Of a stretch of 64,000 nucleotides of DNA, positions 18,037-26,497 are shown piece after piece. Origin of the DNA: Paenibacillus tyrphae (lineage in GTDB: Bacteria > Bacillota > Bacilli > Paenibacillales > NBRC-103111). The DNA lies in contig NZ_JNVM01000033.1 in assembly GCF_000722545.1 (NCBI RefSeq), positions 1-64,000 of the forward strand, in the 5' to 3' direction. Every line of letters starts with the position of its first letter. Positions within the stretch are counted from its first letter, which is position 1. Position numbers and translations under genes: made by a program. Under the pieces are notes generated by a model. It was not told the DNA's origin. It did no database searches and was given only the letters and a program-made list of their open reading frames with translations.

Positions 18037-19071
18037 TTAGCGCCTGGACCTGCTTGTAGGGCCGGTTCTCGTTTTGAACAAATGAATGTTCTCCAGCGCG
18101 CGGCCGGTGCCGATAGCCACGCAATCCAAAGGATTTTCGGCGACCAGCACCGGCATGCCTGTTTCACGGGACAGCAGCTTATCCAGATTGCGGAGCAGGC
18201 CTCCGCCGCCGGTCAGCACGATGCCGCGGTCCATAATGTCGGCCGCCAGCTCCGGCGGGCATTTCTCAAGCGTAACCTTGACGGCTTCCACGATGCTGTT
18301 CACCGTGTCGCCAAGCGCTTCGGTAATCTCGTCGGACGTCACGGCCATCGTTTTGGGCAGGCCGGACACAAGATCGCGGCCGCGGATTTCAAGACGGGTC
18401 GGCGGCTCCAATGGCAGTGCCGAACCGATCTCCATCTTGATCTGTTCCGCCGTGCGCTCGCCGATCATCAGATTGTATGTGCGTTTAATATATTGGATGA
18501 TCGCTTCATCCATCTCGTCGCCAGCCACGCGGATCGAACGGCTGGTAACGATGCCGCCGAGGGAAATGACGGCGACTTCGGTCGTCCCCCCGCCGATATC
18601 CACCACCATGCTGCCGGTCGGCTCCCATACCGGAAGATCGGCGCCGATGGCCGCGGCGAACGGCTCTTCGATCGTGAACGCGTCCCGGGCGCCGGCTTGG
18701 CGCGTCGCATCTTCTACCGCGCGCTTCTCCACTGCGGTAATTCCCGAGGGAACGCACACCATGACGCTCGGGTGACGTTGAAACAGAACGCGCTGCTTCT
18801 GCGCTTGACGGAGGAAATATTTGATCATCGTCGACGTGGTCTCGAAATCGGCAATGACGCCGTCCTTCATCGGGCGAATCGCGCGGATATTGCCCGGCGT
18901 TCTACCGATCATCTTCTTCGCGTCGTTGCCTACGGCCTCGATCGTTTTCGTATCCGTGCGAATCGCGACGACGGACGGCTCGCGCACGACGATGCCTTTG
19001 CCTTTGACGTAAACTAGTGTATTAGCGGTTCCCAGGTCGATACCCAAATCTTTTGTAAATCCTCCGAACAT
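18037..19071 (-). CDS. mreB: Rod-shape determining actin homologue MreB
   Basis: Actin-fold ATPase that organises lateral wall synthesis. Phosphate loop DLGIDLGTANTLVYVKGKG at the start, connect and adenosine motifs VDIGGGTTEVAVIS and IVLTGGGGLLRNLD. 344 residues, normal. First gene of mreBCD; the 160-nt gap upstream to radC presumably carries the promoter, which I did not resolve. Confidence 0.97.
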   Translation of the reverse strand: MFGGFTKDLGIDLGTANTLVYVKGKGIVVREPSVVAIRTDTKTIEAVGNDAKKMIGRTPGNIRAIRPMKDGVIADFETTSTMIKYFLRQAQKQRVLFQRHPSVMVCVPSGITAVEKRAVEDATRQAGARDAFTIEEPFAAAIGADLPVWEPTGSMVVDIGGGTTEVAVISLGGIVTSRSIRVAGDEMDEAIIQYIKRTYNLMIGERTAEQIKMEIGSALPLEPPTRLEIRGRDLVSGLPKTMAVTSDEITEALGDTVNSIVEAVKVTLEKCPPELAADIMDRGIVLTGGGGLLRNLDKLLSRETGMPVLVAENPLDCVAIGTGRALENIHLFKTRTGPTSRSRR

Positions 19072-19235
19072 GGTTGGTGCTCCCTTCTCTATTTGAGGCG
19101 CTGATCACGCGGAATGTTTGTTTGATGCGGCTTACGAGGAGCTGCCGCATTGCTGCGGCAACGCATTTGCGGCCTGACAGCCAAGGCTCGTCTGATCCCG
19201 AACCTCCTGCCGTCCGGCCCGTTTCTTTCATTATA

Positions 19236-19925
19236 TTACATGAATCCAAGCTCCTTCAAACTCACGTAGCGCTTGTCGCCGATGACGATATGGTCAAGCA
19301 CGTCAATCCCGACAATTTCGCCTGCTTGGACTAATCGCTTGCTGATTTCCACGTCCTCCGGACTCGGCGTAGGGTCGCCGCTCGGATGATTATGGGCGCA
19401 TACGATCGAAGCGCTGCTGCGCTTGATGGCGGCCCGGAACACTTCGCGGGGATGTACGATGGAGGCGTTTAAGCTGCCCATCGACAAGGTTTCCTGCCCG
19501 ATGACGTGATTTTTCGTGTTTAAGAACAGGCACACAAAATGCTCTTTCTGCAAATAGCGCAAATCCTCCATCAGCAGCGCAGCGACATCTTGCGGCGAAC
19601 GAATCGTAACCGTTTCGTTCATCGTGCTTCGCGCCAGCCTTCTCCCGAGCTCGATGCCCGCTTGAATCTGCAGCGCTTTGGCTTCGCCGATGCCTTTAAT
19701 TTCGGTAAGCTGCTCCATGCTCATGTCCGTCAGCATGCGGAGACCGCCGCATTCGAGAAGCAGTCGCTGGGCAACGTGAACGGCCGATTCCTGATATGTA
19801 CCGGTGCGGAGCAAAATGGCCAGCAGTTCCGCATTGCTCAGTGCTTGTGCCCCATACAACATCATGCGCTCTCTCGGTCGGTCTTCGCTGGGGACATCGC
19901 GCAAGGTCATATTGGGCGATTCCAT
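19236..19925 (-). CDS. radC: RadC/JAB-domain protein
   Basis: 229 residues: N-terminal helix-hairpin-helix region (LYGAQALSNAELLAILLRTGT, then IKGIGEAKALQIQAG) and a C-terminal JAB1/MPN metalloprotease-like domain with H-x-H-x7-S-x2-D (CAHNHPSGDPTPSPEDVEI). Despite the name, a direct DNA-repair role is doubtful in the literature. In the ancestral order it follows maf; here the interrupted maf and the 13.5-kb element sit between it and the maf promoter. Confidence 0.95.
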   Translation of the reverse strand: MESPNMTLRDVPSEDRPRERMMLYGAQALSNAELLAILLRTGTYQESAVHVAQRLLLECGGLRMLTDMSMEQLTEIKGIGEAKALQIQAGIELGRRLARSTMNETVTIRSPQDVAALLMEDLRYLQKEHFVCLFLNTKNHVIGQETLSMGSLNASIVHPREVFRAAIKRSSASIVCAHNHPSGDPTPSPEDVEISKRLVQAGEIVGIDVLDHIVIGDKRYVSLKELGFM

Positions 19926-20130
19926 GCATTCCCTTCTTTCTATGAGATGTCCGAGTTCTCATTATAGCATGATGTTTTGTCAAATGACAGCGACCGACAT
20001 TACGCGACGAATACCGGAATGATGCGCGCAGGCCAAGCGGTAAAACCTATATATCTCTTCGGAAGCCGGAGTCGATTTCAGTCCCTGAGCCCATTGGGAA
20101 ATGATGGTCGAAACAAAGATCGAGAGGCGC

Positions 20131-20157
20131 GAAAAGCGCCGGATGAAGGGCGCCTTT
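20131..20157 (-). terminator. Possible terminator after the broken maf
   Basis: Stem GGCGCC/GGCGCT-type with AAA/TTT extension and a TTTTC tail on the minus strand, about 50 nt beyond the maf stop. Confidence 0.5.
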
Positions 20158-20207
20158 CATGGAGAAGTTTAGCGATTTGCTGCGGAACGGCCGAAAGGCG
20201 TTCGGTT

Positions 20208-20339
20208 CTACAGCACCCGGATCCCGTGAGCCCCCAACATCTCGGACAACAGGTACATCGGCAATCCGACTACGGTAAAATAATCGCCGTCGATGTTTTG
20301 AATCAAGGTAGAGCCTAAGCCTTGGATGCCGTAAGCCCC
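20208..20339 (-). pseudogene. maf: 3' fragment of the chromosomal maf, cut off by element insertion
   Basis: Reading minus from the att core gives GIQGLGSTLIQNIDGDYFTVV and then a typical Maf C-terminus ending GIRVL before the TAG at 20208-20210. It is the missing end of the fragment at 33806-34392. Joining 34392-33806 with 20328-20208 gives 708 nt, exactly 236 codons including stop, with the conserved DKAGAY|GIQG restored. The fragment itself has no start and is used only as the last four codons of the recombinase frame. Confidence 0.93.
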
Positions 20340-22012
20340 CGCTTATGTAGGCTTAATGTACCTTGAGATTCAAGAGGACCACCACCATTTGGATTTGTAG
20401 GATCGGGTGAACCATTGAGAATAAAGTCAATATCTCCTTTAAGATAAAACGTTGGAATTCCTTCTATATCAATAACGATTTTTTCAACAATTAGTTCCAA
20501 ATCTCTTTTTTCAATTTGTTCCTTCATTAAAATGTCATCAAAAACCTGTAATGCTGTCTTAGCGTCTTTTTCAATCTTGCCTTCTTGTCCTTTTAGTTTA
20601 TACAATTCGTCAAGTTGTGACTTAATACTTTGAAGTTTCCGCTGCTTGTCTTTTTCGAGTTCGCCATATGTTTCAGCAACAAATTCTTCCATATCAGGAC
20701 TCTTTGCAATGTCTTTAATCTTCTGTGAGTATAAAACCTTTAATTCATCGCCAGCTAGTTTTAATTCTTTCTCAAGTCGCCTAATAGTAAAGTCAAAATT
20801 TTCATGTGAATTAATGCTCTCATCTACATTTGTTTTCATTTTAATTATTGTAACATACAATTTAGCTCTTACCTTTGATAAATGCTCCTTTAGCCCAATA
20901 ATCAACTTTGAGTCCAGAACATAATGTGTGGAACAGAATTTCTTTCCTCTACGGTTATAAGTTCCGCATATATAAGATTTATTCTTTCCACTTTTATTCA
21001 AAGCGGTCATATATGACCCACAATCAGCACAGTACATAAAACCTGAGAATAAGTTTTGATGTTTTTTCCCACCCCCTCTATAATTTGATGCCGATCTTTT
21101 TTGTGTTATTTTTTGAGCCAAAGCAAAATCTTCTTCACTTATTATCGCGTCGTGATTGTTTATAAATATATGCTGTTCTTCATCAGAAGTTTCAACTGAT
21201 TGTCCGTTGATCTCAATAGTTTTATACTTTCCTTGTCGCAAAACACCAATATAAAAATCGTTATGTAGAATAATCATAACCATTTTTTGAGACCATTCAT
21301 AAGTTACATTTTTTTTGTATGCTTTTCCCTTTTCCTCTTTTTGTCGTTTAAGAATAACTGACGGGGTTGGATCTCCTGCTTCTGTCAATATTGCTGCAAT
21401 ACTTCTATACCCGTGACCTTCTAAATATAGTTTAAATATCTTTTTTACTACCCATGCACAATTTTCATCGATAAGTATTATATGTTTTTCAATTGGGTGA
21501 CGTTTATATCCAAAAGGTACAGCAGACACATATTTCCCCACTTCCATTTTAGTAGCTATGTTGTTTTTCGTTTTTTTCGAAATGTCTTTAACATACATTT
21601 CATTGTACCATGTTTTAATTCCAATAAGATCATCATCATCAACAAATGAATCATAAGCATCGGTTACTGCAATTATTCTTATACCCTTCTTTTTCATTTC
21701 CTCAAAAAAGATCAACGTGTAAGCATTATGTCTTCCTACTCTTGATAAGTCTTTAACGATAATTGTGTTTATCCGTCCTGTTTCAACATCTCTTTTTAAT
21801 CTATTAAAATCAGGTCTTTCAAGAGTATACCCACTATAGTTGTCGTCAATATAGTAGTCTACAATTTCAACATCAAATTTTGTTTTAGCATAGTTTTCAT
21901 TGATGGAATTTTGAGCAAGGATAGTATCATAATTTTTCTTATCCTCATCTCTACTGATCCTTGAGTATGATCCAGCTTTAATTTTATGATCTAACTTTAA
22001 CGCAAGAACCAT
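20315..22012 (-). CDS. Large serine recombinase (integrase of the element)
   Basis: Catalyses site-specific integration/excision. The resolvase domain (about 10-155) has Y-S-R-I-S with Ser20 as the likely nucleophile, then DNYSGYTLERPDFNRL and IIVKDLSRVGRH. The recombinase domain follows (about 165-290; GYRSIAAILTEAG), then a zinc ribbon (YCADCGSYMT...YICGTYNRRGKKFCS) and a coiled coil (about 400-480). 565 residues. The end of the gene crosses the att core, so its last four residues (ASKA) are chromosomal maf read in another frame; in the circular form the frame would be 590 residues. GAGGTG lies 9 nt before the ATG. Confidence 0.95.
   Translation of the reverse strand: MVLALKLDHKIKAGSYSRISRDEDKKNYDTILAQNSINENYAKTKFDVEIVDYYIDDNYSGYTLERPDFNRLKRDVETGRINTIIVKDLSRVGRHNAYTLIFFEEMKKKGIRIIAVTDAYDSFVDDDDLIGIKTWYNEMYVKDISKKTKNNIATKMEVGKYVSAVPFGYKRHPIEKHIILIDENCAWVVKKIFKLYLEGHGYRSIAAILTEAGDPTPSVILKRQKEEKGKAYKKNVTYEWSQKMVMIILHNDFYIGVLRQGKYKTIEINGQSVETSDEEQHIFINNHDAIISEEDFALAQKITQKRSASNYRGGGKKHQNLFSGFMYCADCGSYMTALNKSGKNKSYICGTYNRRGKKFCSTHYVLDSKLIIGLKEHLSKVRAKLYVTIIKMKTNVDESINSHENFDFTIRRLEKELKLAGDELKVLYSQKIKDIAKSPDMEEFVAETYGELEKDKQRKLQSIKSQLDELYKLKGQEGKIEKDAKTALQVFDDILMKEQIEKRDLELIVEKIVIDIEGIPTFYLKGDIDFILNGSPDPTNPNGGGPLESQGTLSLHKRGLTASKA
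20329..20339. repeat. Left attachment core (attL)
   Basis: CCGTAAGCCCC, identical to 33806-33816. On the coding strand it encodes the GAY(G) part of the conserved Maf motif DKAGAY. Sequence outside (lower coordinates) is chromosomal maf. Confidence 0.9.
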
Positions 22013-22082
22013 TTTTGTTTACACCTCATATAATTTTGTTAGTCAATATGTATCTTATTTGTTAACAACATTGTATCAAAAT

Positions 22083-22113
22083 AAAAACCTCTACTACAAG
22101 TTTCTGGTAGAGG
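22083..22113 (-). terminator. Terminator upstream of the serine recombinase
   Basis: Minus-strand stem CCTCTAC/GTAGAGG (22088-22094 with 22107-22113) followed by TTTTTAT. It ends a transcript coming from the right, supporting a gene at 22129-22308. Confidence 0.8.
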
Positions 22114-22128
22114 CCATAGTAACTTTTT

Positions 22129-22308
22129 TCAATGATTCAGTATAATTTTTTGTATAATTTCGGAATAAACGTCTGAGCCAGATATGTATTTTGATATTAT
22201 GTATTTTTTCTTTTTATAATGTTTAATTATTTGAGAGTCTACTTCTTCGAAAGCGTTTGATAAGTAAATTGATACATGCCTTGTATTTTCATTGACTTCA
22301 ACTTTAAT
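22129..22308 (-). CDS. Small basic protein of unknown function, non-canonical start
   Basis: An open frame of about 59 codons that reads as real protein (IKVEVNENTRHVSIYLSNAF then a lysine cluster KHYKKKKY, ending IIQKIILNH). No ATG, GTG or TTG start is in frame. The only start-like codon is ATT at 22306-22308, which lies 8 nt after a perfect AAGGAG; the frame closes with TAA five codons upstream. A terminator follows 16 nt after the stop. Either a rare ATT start or a lost start codon. I do not recognise the family. Confidence 0.4.
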   Translation of the reverse strand: MKVEVNENTRHVSIYLSNAFEEVDSQIIKHYKKKKYIISKYISGSDVYSEIIQKIILNH

Positions 22309-22644
22309 AGTACATTCTCCTTATTTTTTAGTTTCTTATAAATCTTGCTTAACACATGAATCCCCCCTTCATTCTCACATGCCACAAGCCGCACAAACCT
22401 GTTCTAGGCATCATTAGCCGATCTTGGAGCGGGAAATTCCTACCCTCATCACGTCATGAACAAGCTCGTATGGCTCTCCAATAATTTAGAGGATTGTACT
22501 ACCTTCTATATGTATCAATGCAGCTCAAAGTTAAAACCAACTATTCCAATAAACAATAAAATTTTATGTACGAAACTGGTACTAATAGATTTATTTTTGT
22601 TTTTTACAGGGGGTCACTGGGGGGTCATTGGTTATTCATGACCT
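22309..22644. other. Intergenic region with tandem 11-bp repeat and inverted repeat, candidate replication or regulatory site
   Basis: At 22610-22631 GGGGTCACTGG and GGGGTCATTGG stand head to tail, and GGTCAT (22623-22628) can pair with ATGACC (22638-22643) at the primase stop. The stretch 22370-22470 is less AT-rich than the rest of the element. No gene is supported here. Lying between primase and recombinase, it could hold an origin or a transfer site; that is inference only. Confidence 0.3.
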
Positions 22645-24108
22645 CTATCCAGCAACAAATCTTTCCACAATACTTTTATATTGTCTCTTCGTTAACTTCT
22701 CCTTTAAGTCCTTACTTGAAAAATAAAACTTCAAGCAAAGATCAATATCGTTCATCTTTTCGGTTGTATATACTTCCTCGTCGTTAATCTTAGATTCAAT
22801 TTTCGGCATACGGTACAGGTTCGGCAACTTTCTGGATAACCCTTTCCCCTTTGGCCTCCTGTCTCGTTCAACAACCTCTAGCACTTTTAATCCTTCTAAT
22901 TTTTTAAGTTGTTTTTGAACTGTGTCAGAAGCTAGCCCCGTTGCTTCCATGATTTTTCTAATAGGAAAGAAAAAGATTCCGTTCATGGTTGCATACCGTT
23001 TCGAGTGAATTAATAATGCGTATGTAATTAATTTTTGATTCTTTTCTTTGCACATTTTTATAATCCAATTTATTTCATCCAATGAAACCGATAAATTTTT
23101 CTTGTGACCTGACAAATGGTACTTGTCGTTCGAAAAAACATCTTTTACAACTTGGTCAATATCCTTGTAGCAGTCAGGCAAATTAGTCGTGTATGTAGTT
23201 TTATCTTGCCATTCCATCCAAGTATACAATTCAGTTTTAGCTTGCTCTGCATCCATACCGCAATATTTTAGATACAAAGCTATTTGAAATACTGAACTGT
23301 GACGACTCCCTTGGAACTTTAAACCATTCAAAAATAAATCTTGTGCCCTGTCAATGCTGTAACCTTTTGATGATTCATAATCTTTCAATGGGATATGATT
23401 ACTTATTGCATCCTCTGTCTTGAGAATATCTTTCTTTTTGGGTATGTAATCATCATCAATGGTTGTAGAACCTATTAAATCTAAAACACTCTCAGATTGA
23501 ATTTTCTTTATTCTTAAAAAGTAGTTTTCGCTTTCTTCCTTGCTCATGACTCGTAAACTTTCAGGATAGCAAAAGCCACAATAGTTCCCTGTTTCTTGAT
23601 GAATCCCAAGCGGCAATTTTATGCCTTGTTTGTTTGTTGGCCTAAACTCTACATTTTTTATGTTTAAATTTAAAATTTCGCATATGTATTTATGAAACTT
23701 TTTCGCCTGTTTTACTTGGATTAAATCGTCGAAAAAAATATCTATGTGATAACCCTTTTTTCCGCTAAAGCTTATATAATGTTCGGGTATGTGCAATCTA
23801 CTCAATTTTTCGCTGATTCGATTCGTTACTTGTTTCGACATTTCCAAGTTTCCGGAATAATCAATGTCAAACGTGATGAATTTAGTATGCATTTCACCAC
23901 TAAATGTCCCAACGGTACATTTTCCTTGAAAGTGATCATTCAGCATGCCATCTAACAAAGGAGGATATTTTTTTCCCGTATTCTTGCTTCTTTTCCCTTG
24001 AGTGTATTCCCGATGTCCATATTCTCTCTGAATCAAGTAATGTCCACGCTGGATCAAGTATAAGTCAATGAATTTAGTTATAAGAATGTTATTGTTTTTT
24101 CCCATCAA
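22645..24108 (-). CDS. Archaeo-eukaryotic-type primase/replication protein
   Basis: Probably primes replication of the element. 487 residues. The AEP catalytic motifs are visible: hhhDhD as FITFDIDYSG (about 78-87) and s-x-H as YISFSGKKGYHIDIFFD (about 112-128), followed by a PriCT-like region with SSVFQIALYLKYCGMD (about 270-300) and a C-terminal winged helix (SDTVQKQLKKLEGLKVLEVVERD, about 410-440). Such primase domains occur in plasmid, ICE and TOTE-type proteins. The TTG/ATG start has no good ribosome site of its own; translation is probably coupled to the 27-codon ORF that overlaps it. Confidence 0.8.
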   Translation of the reverse strand: MMGKNNNILITKFIDLYLIQRGHYLIQREYGHREYTQGKRSKNTGKKYPPLLDGMLNDHFQGKCTVGTFSGEMHTKFITFDIDYSGNLEMSKQVTNRISEKLSRLHIPEHYISFSGKKGYHIDIFFDDLIQVKQAKKFHKYICEILNLNIKNVEFRPTNKQGIKLPLGIHQETGNYCGFCYPESLRVMSKEESENYFLRIKKIQSESVLDLIGSTTIDDDYIPKKKDILKTEDAISNHIPLKDYESSKGYSIDRAQDLFLNGLKFQGSRHSSVFQIALYLKYCGMDAEQAKTELYTWMEWQDKTTYTTNLPDCYKDIDQVVKDVFSNDKYHLSGHKKNLSVSLDEINWIIKMCKEKNQKLITYALLIHSKRYATMNGIFFFPIRKIMEATGLASDTVQKQLKKLEGLKVLEVVERDRRPKGKGLSRKLPNLYRMPKIESKINDEEVYTTEKMNDIDLCLKFYFSSKDLKEKLTKRQYKSIVERFVAG

Positions 24109-24172
24109 TGATCATTAATTTTTCAGCAAGCTTTTGCGATTTTGCGATGTATGTAGTTGATTTTCTATTCAT
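24089..24172 (-). CDS. 27-residue leader ORF overlapping the primase start
   Basis: MNRKSTTYIAKSQKLAEKLM...KKQ. Its ATG abuts the stop of the preceding ORF (TAAATG) and is preceded by AAAAAGGAG at proper spacing. Its last 20 nt overlap the primase start in another frame. Best read as a translational coupler for the primase; a function for the peptide is not evident. Confidence 0.45.
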   Translation of the reverse strand: MNRKSTTYIAKSQKLAEKLMIIDGKKQ

Positions 24173-24373
24173 TTATTTCTCCTTTTTTGTATTTTGGTCC
24201 GAATTTTTGTTGACACTATTTAAAAGCAGTGATAAAATGTTGCCAAGTGAGAAATTCATTTTCTTAGTTTTGTTTTGATCCAGCATTTTGAATATTTTTA
24301 AACTTCGAGGCCATTTATTGGTCTTATTTGTGTTTCCTCCTTTCTGTTTTATTAATATATCAAAATCTATCAA
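24173..24373 (-). CDS. Small lysine/asparagine-rich ORF ahead of the primase
   Basis: 66 codons from a TTG, ending KNSDQNTKKEK directly at the ATG of the next small ORF. A strong AGAAAGGAGG site lies inside it but no normal start follows at the right distance, so the true start is unclear. Composition is compatible with coding in an AT-rich element. Unknown family; listed because it is tightly stacked with the next two frames. Confidence 0.3.
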   Translation of the reverse strand: MIDFDILIKQKGGNTNKTNKWPRSLKIFKMLDQNKTKKMNFSLGNILSLLLNSVNKNSDQNTKKEK

Positions 24374-24404
24374 TCAAAGTCAATCTTTTTTTTCAAAATA
24401 TTTA

Positions 24405-24433
24405 ATTATAACAATATAATTTATAAATGTAAA
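24405..24433 (-). promoter_or_regulatory. Promoter of the primase operon
   Basis: -10 TATAAT (24405-24410), -35 TTTACA (24428-24433), 17-nt spacer. A second weaker set (TTGACT/TATATT) lies just downstream. Confidence 0.6.
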
Positions 24434-24594
24434 GTGTAATTTTAAAAATAAATATTCAAAAATCCCTCTTTTTATATAGCTTTTTTTAACTTGTCCGTGT
24501 TTCCCGATCAGCTATCCCCTTTTTTCGAATCCGCCCTCAAGTAAAAAAATGTAAATCATCCCCGGGTGGTCATATTTGGTCAAAGATACACAAA

Positions 24595-24620
24595 TACCCA
24601 CTAATTAATTTAGTGGGTTT
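24595..24620 (-). terminator. Terminator after the tyrosine recombinase
   Basis: Stem CCCACTAA/TTAGTGGG with short T-rich tails on both sides, 12 nt beyond the stop at 24631. Confidence 0.7.
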
Positions 24621-24630
24621 ATTATGTTAT

Positions 24631-25485
24631 TTATAACATATTCATCTTGTTAATAAGCGTGTTCTTGTTTGGATTTGTGTACAGCAACGTTGTGTGAATG
24701 TTACTGTGTCCTGCTTGGTTAGCAACTTCATGAACTGTCATCCCAATTTCGATGGCATGGCTACAGAAAAAGTGCCTTAAATCATGTGGGGTTATTTCTT
24801 TTCCAATTTGCTGTGAATACTTATTAAATAACTTATTGATAACTGTTCTATCCACTCTCCCTCCTCGATTACTTACAAATAAATAAGCGTTCGCTATTCC
24901 TTTCTCTTCACGCTCCTTAATCCAACCCTGCAATACTGTTTTCACTTTATCACTCATGAAAACAGTTCTCGTCTTTTTCCCCTTGCCTTCTGATACAATC
25001 AATTCCCTCGATACTAAATTGAAATCTTTCATATCTATATTTAAGGTTTCACTTATTCTTAGCCCACAATAAGCCAACAGTGTAATTATCGCATAATTTC
25101 TTTTGCTCTCGTTTTCTAGAATGAGTTGCCTAAACTTTTCAACATCTTTTAATTCAACCGTAGCAAGTGAAGCATATTGTTTCTGAATCTTAACATTATC
25201 TTTCTTAGTAACAGCAGCTTCGTTTTGTATTCCCTTGTCAATAAGAAAATCATTAAATTTTATTAAACCACTAATTTTTGCGTTTATAGTAGTAGGGCTA
25301 TCATTCTTAATTGTTTTCAAATAACTTATGTAATCCTTCACGTTCTCCCTGTGTAATTTTTGAAATGAAACTCCTTTACTTTCATTGAACCATTTCATAA
25401 ATCCGTTCACATGTTGTATGTAACTCTTGATTGTATTTGTGCTTTTATCCTGCTCCAATAGATACTGCTCAAACTGCTGGATCAT
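24631..25485 (-). CDS. Tyrosine recombinase (XerC/D-like)
   Basis: 284 residues from ATG 25483-25485, which has AGGAG 8 nt upstream (the GTG three codons earlier is too close). N-terminal SAM-like core-binding domain (1-95), C-terminal catalytic domain with Arg in LAYCGLRISETLNI, Lys in EGKGKKTRTV, H-x-x-R as ITPHDLRHFF, His in AGHSNIHTT and the nucleophile Tyr in LLYTNPNKN. It is unlikely to be the integrase, since the att sites border the serine recombinase; resolving multimers of the circular form or site-specific exchange at the adjacent repeats is more likely. Confidence 0.9.
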   Translation of the reverse strand: MIQQFEQYLLEQDKSTNTIKSYIQHVNGFMKWFNESKGVSFQKLHRENVKDYISYLKTIKNDSPTTINAKISGLIKFNDFLIDKGIQNEAAVTKKDNVKIQKQYASLATVELKDVEKFRQLILENESKRNYAIITLLAYCGLRISETLNIDMKDFNLVSRELIVSEGKGKKTRTVFMSDKVKTVLQGWIKEREEKGIANAYLFVSNRGGRVDRTVINKLFNKYSQQIGKEITPHDLRHFFCSHAIEIGMTVHEVANQAGHSNIHTTLLYTNPNKNTLINKMNML

Positions 25486-25498
25486 GGTTACCACTCCT

Positions 25499-25609
25499 AT
25501 AAATTATGTTGCATTGAATTTTTAGGATAAATGATAAATTATGTTGCATTTCATATATAAATCTTACCATTTTACCATTCAATTTGCAACATAATTGATA
25601 TTATGTGGC
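25499..25609. repeat. Direct and inverted repeats upstream of the tyrosine recombinase
   Basis: A 17-bp direct repeat ATAAATTATGTTGCATT at 25499-25515 and 25534-25550 (35-bp period), an inverted 12-bp copy TGCAACATAATT at 25585-25596, and a degenerate fourth copy ATTATGTGGCA at about 25599-25609. They cover the ribosome site and upstream region of the recombinase: either its recombination/binding site or an operator for its own repression. Confidence 0.8.
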
Positions 25610-25999
25610 ATTATTTTTTTACTGCGGTTTTAAGCTGAAGCGGGAATACAAGAACAGTAATCGATATACGATATCGTTTAACCTTTATTTTTATTGGTTT
25701 CATCTAGTGAAACATGTTTATTGAATGAAAATTGGACTTACTTTAGCATGAAAAAATCCTTATTTTATAAGGGTTCCACGATAGCATATACGATGTATTT
25801 TTAGCTTAATTTTATGGGGACTCCTGCATAGTGAAGGGTTTAAAATTTAGTTATTTACTTACTTTTTATTAGTTTATTATAAAATGTAAACTACGCAAAA
25901 TACCTACTTTTTAAGTGATATCGCAATCGTATATTAACAGGACTTGATGGGTGAAATACTTTAATTAAGTAAAATGTTACAGTGTGAAACTATAATTAC
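25610..25999. other. AT-rich intergenic region without recognised gene
   Basis: Both strands are rich in stops. A small palindrome-like CGATATACGATATCG lies at about 25659-25674. I see nothing else that can be supported. Confidence 0.4.
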
Positions 26000-26395
26000 T
26001 TAACTCTTATCTTTTCGACTCTTCCTTCGAATAAGTAAATCAATAAGCAATCCTATTAAAAAGAAAGAAGCAAAATGGATGATATAGGCAGGAAACAAAA
26101 TTCTAATAGTTGCACTGTCGGTAGCTAATTTTGCACTTTCAAAATCCAAAATCCAGTGTCGGAATGGTTCAGTATATACAATAGAATTGAGTACTGGATT
26201 TAATCCGATAAGGAGAATGTGTTTATCATCGTTTCCCCAATAGTTATTCAAGCAAATTAAAATGCTTATTACTGAGAACCAAAATGTCGCTTTCTTGTAG
26301 AACACCAATAACCCCACCACCCGCAATTTCTTCCATATTATACCATACAGATTTGAATGATTTCTTTCAAAAGCAATTCTGTGATGCATCGACAA
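26000..26395 (-). CDS. Membrane protein of unknown function
   Basis: 131 residues with three or so hydrophobic segments (about 26-50, 60-78 and 98-122) and a basic C-terminus RRKSRKDKS. Codon use is AT-rich like its neighbours. It is transcribed away from the next gene. No family is recognised; cargo of the element. Confidence 0.5.
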   Translation of the reverse strand: MSMHHRIAFERNHSNLYGIIWKKLRVVGLLVFYKKATFWFSVISILICLNNYWGNDDKHILLIGLNPVLNSIVYTEPFRHWILDFESAKLATDSATIRILFPAYIIHFASFFLIGLLIDLLIRRKSRKDKS

Positions 26396-26497
26396 ATATG
26401 TTTTAATATGTTATAAAATTAACAAAAATTTCAAATGAATAATCCGATATATAAAATAAGCATAAAAAAAGGTAGTGCAAAAGGGAGATTTGCAATA

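Noticed and set aside
24631..25485. Tyrosine recombinase as the integrase of the element
   Set aside because: The att core lies inside the end of the serine recombinase gene, and the tyrosine recombinase is 4 kb from the nearest border.
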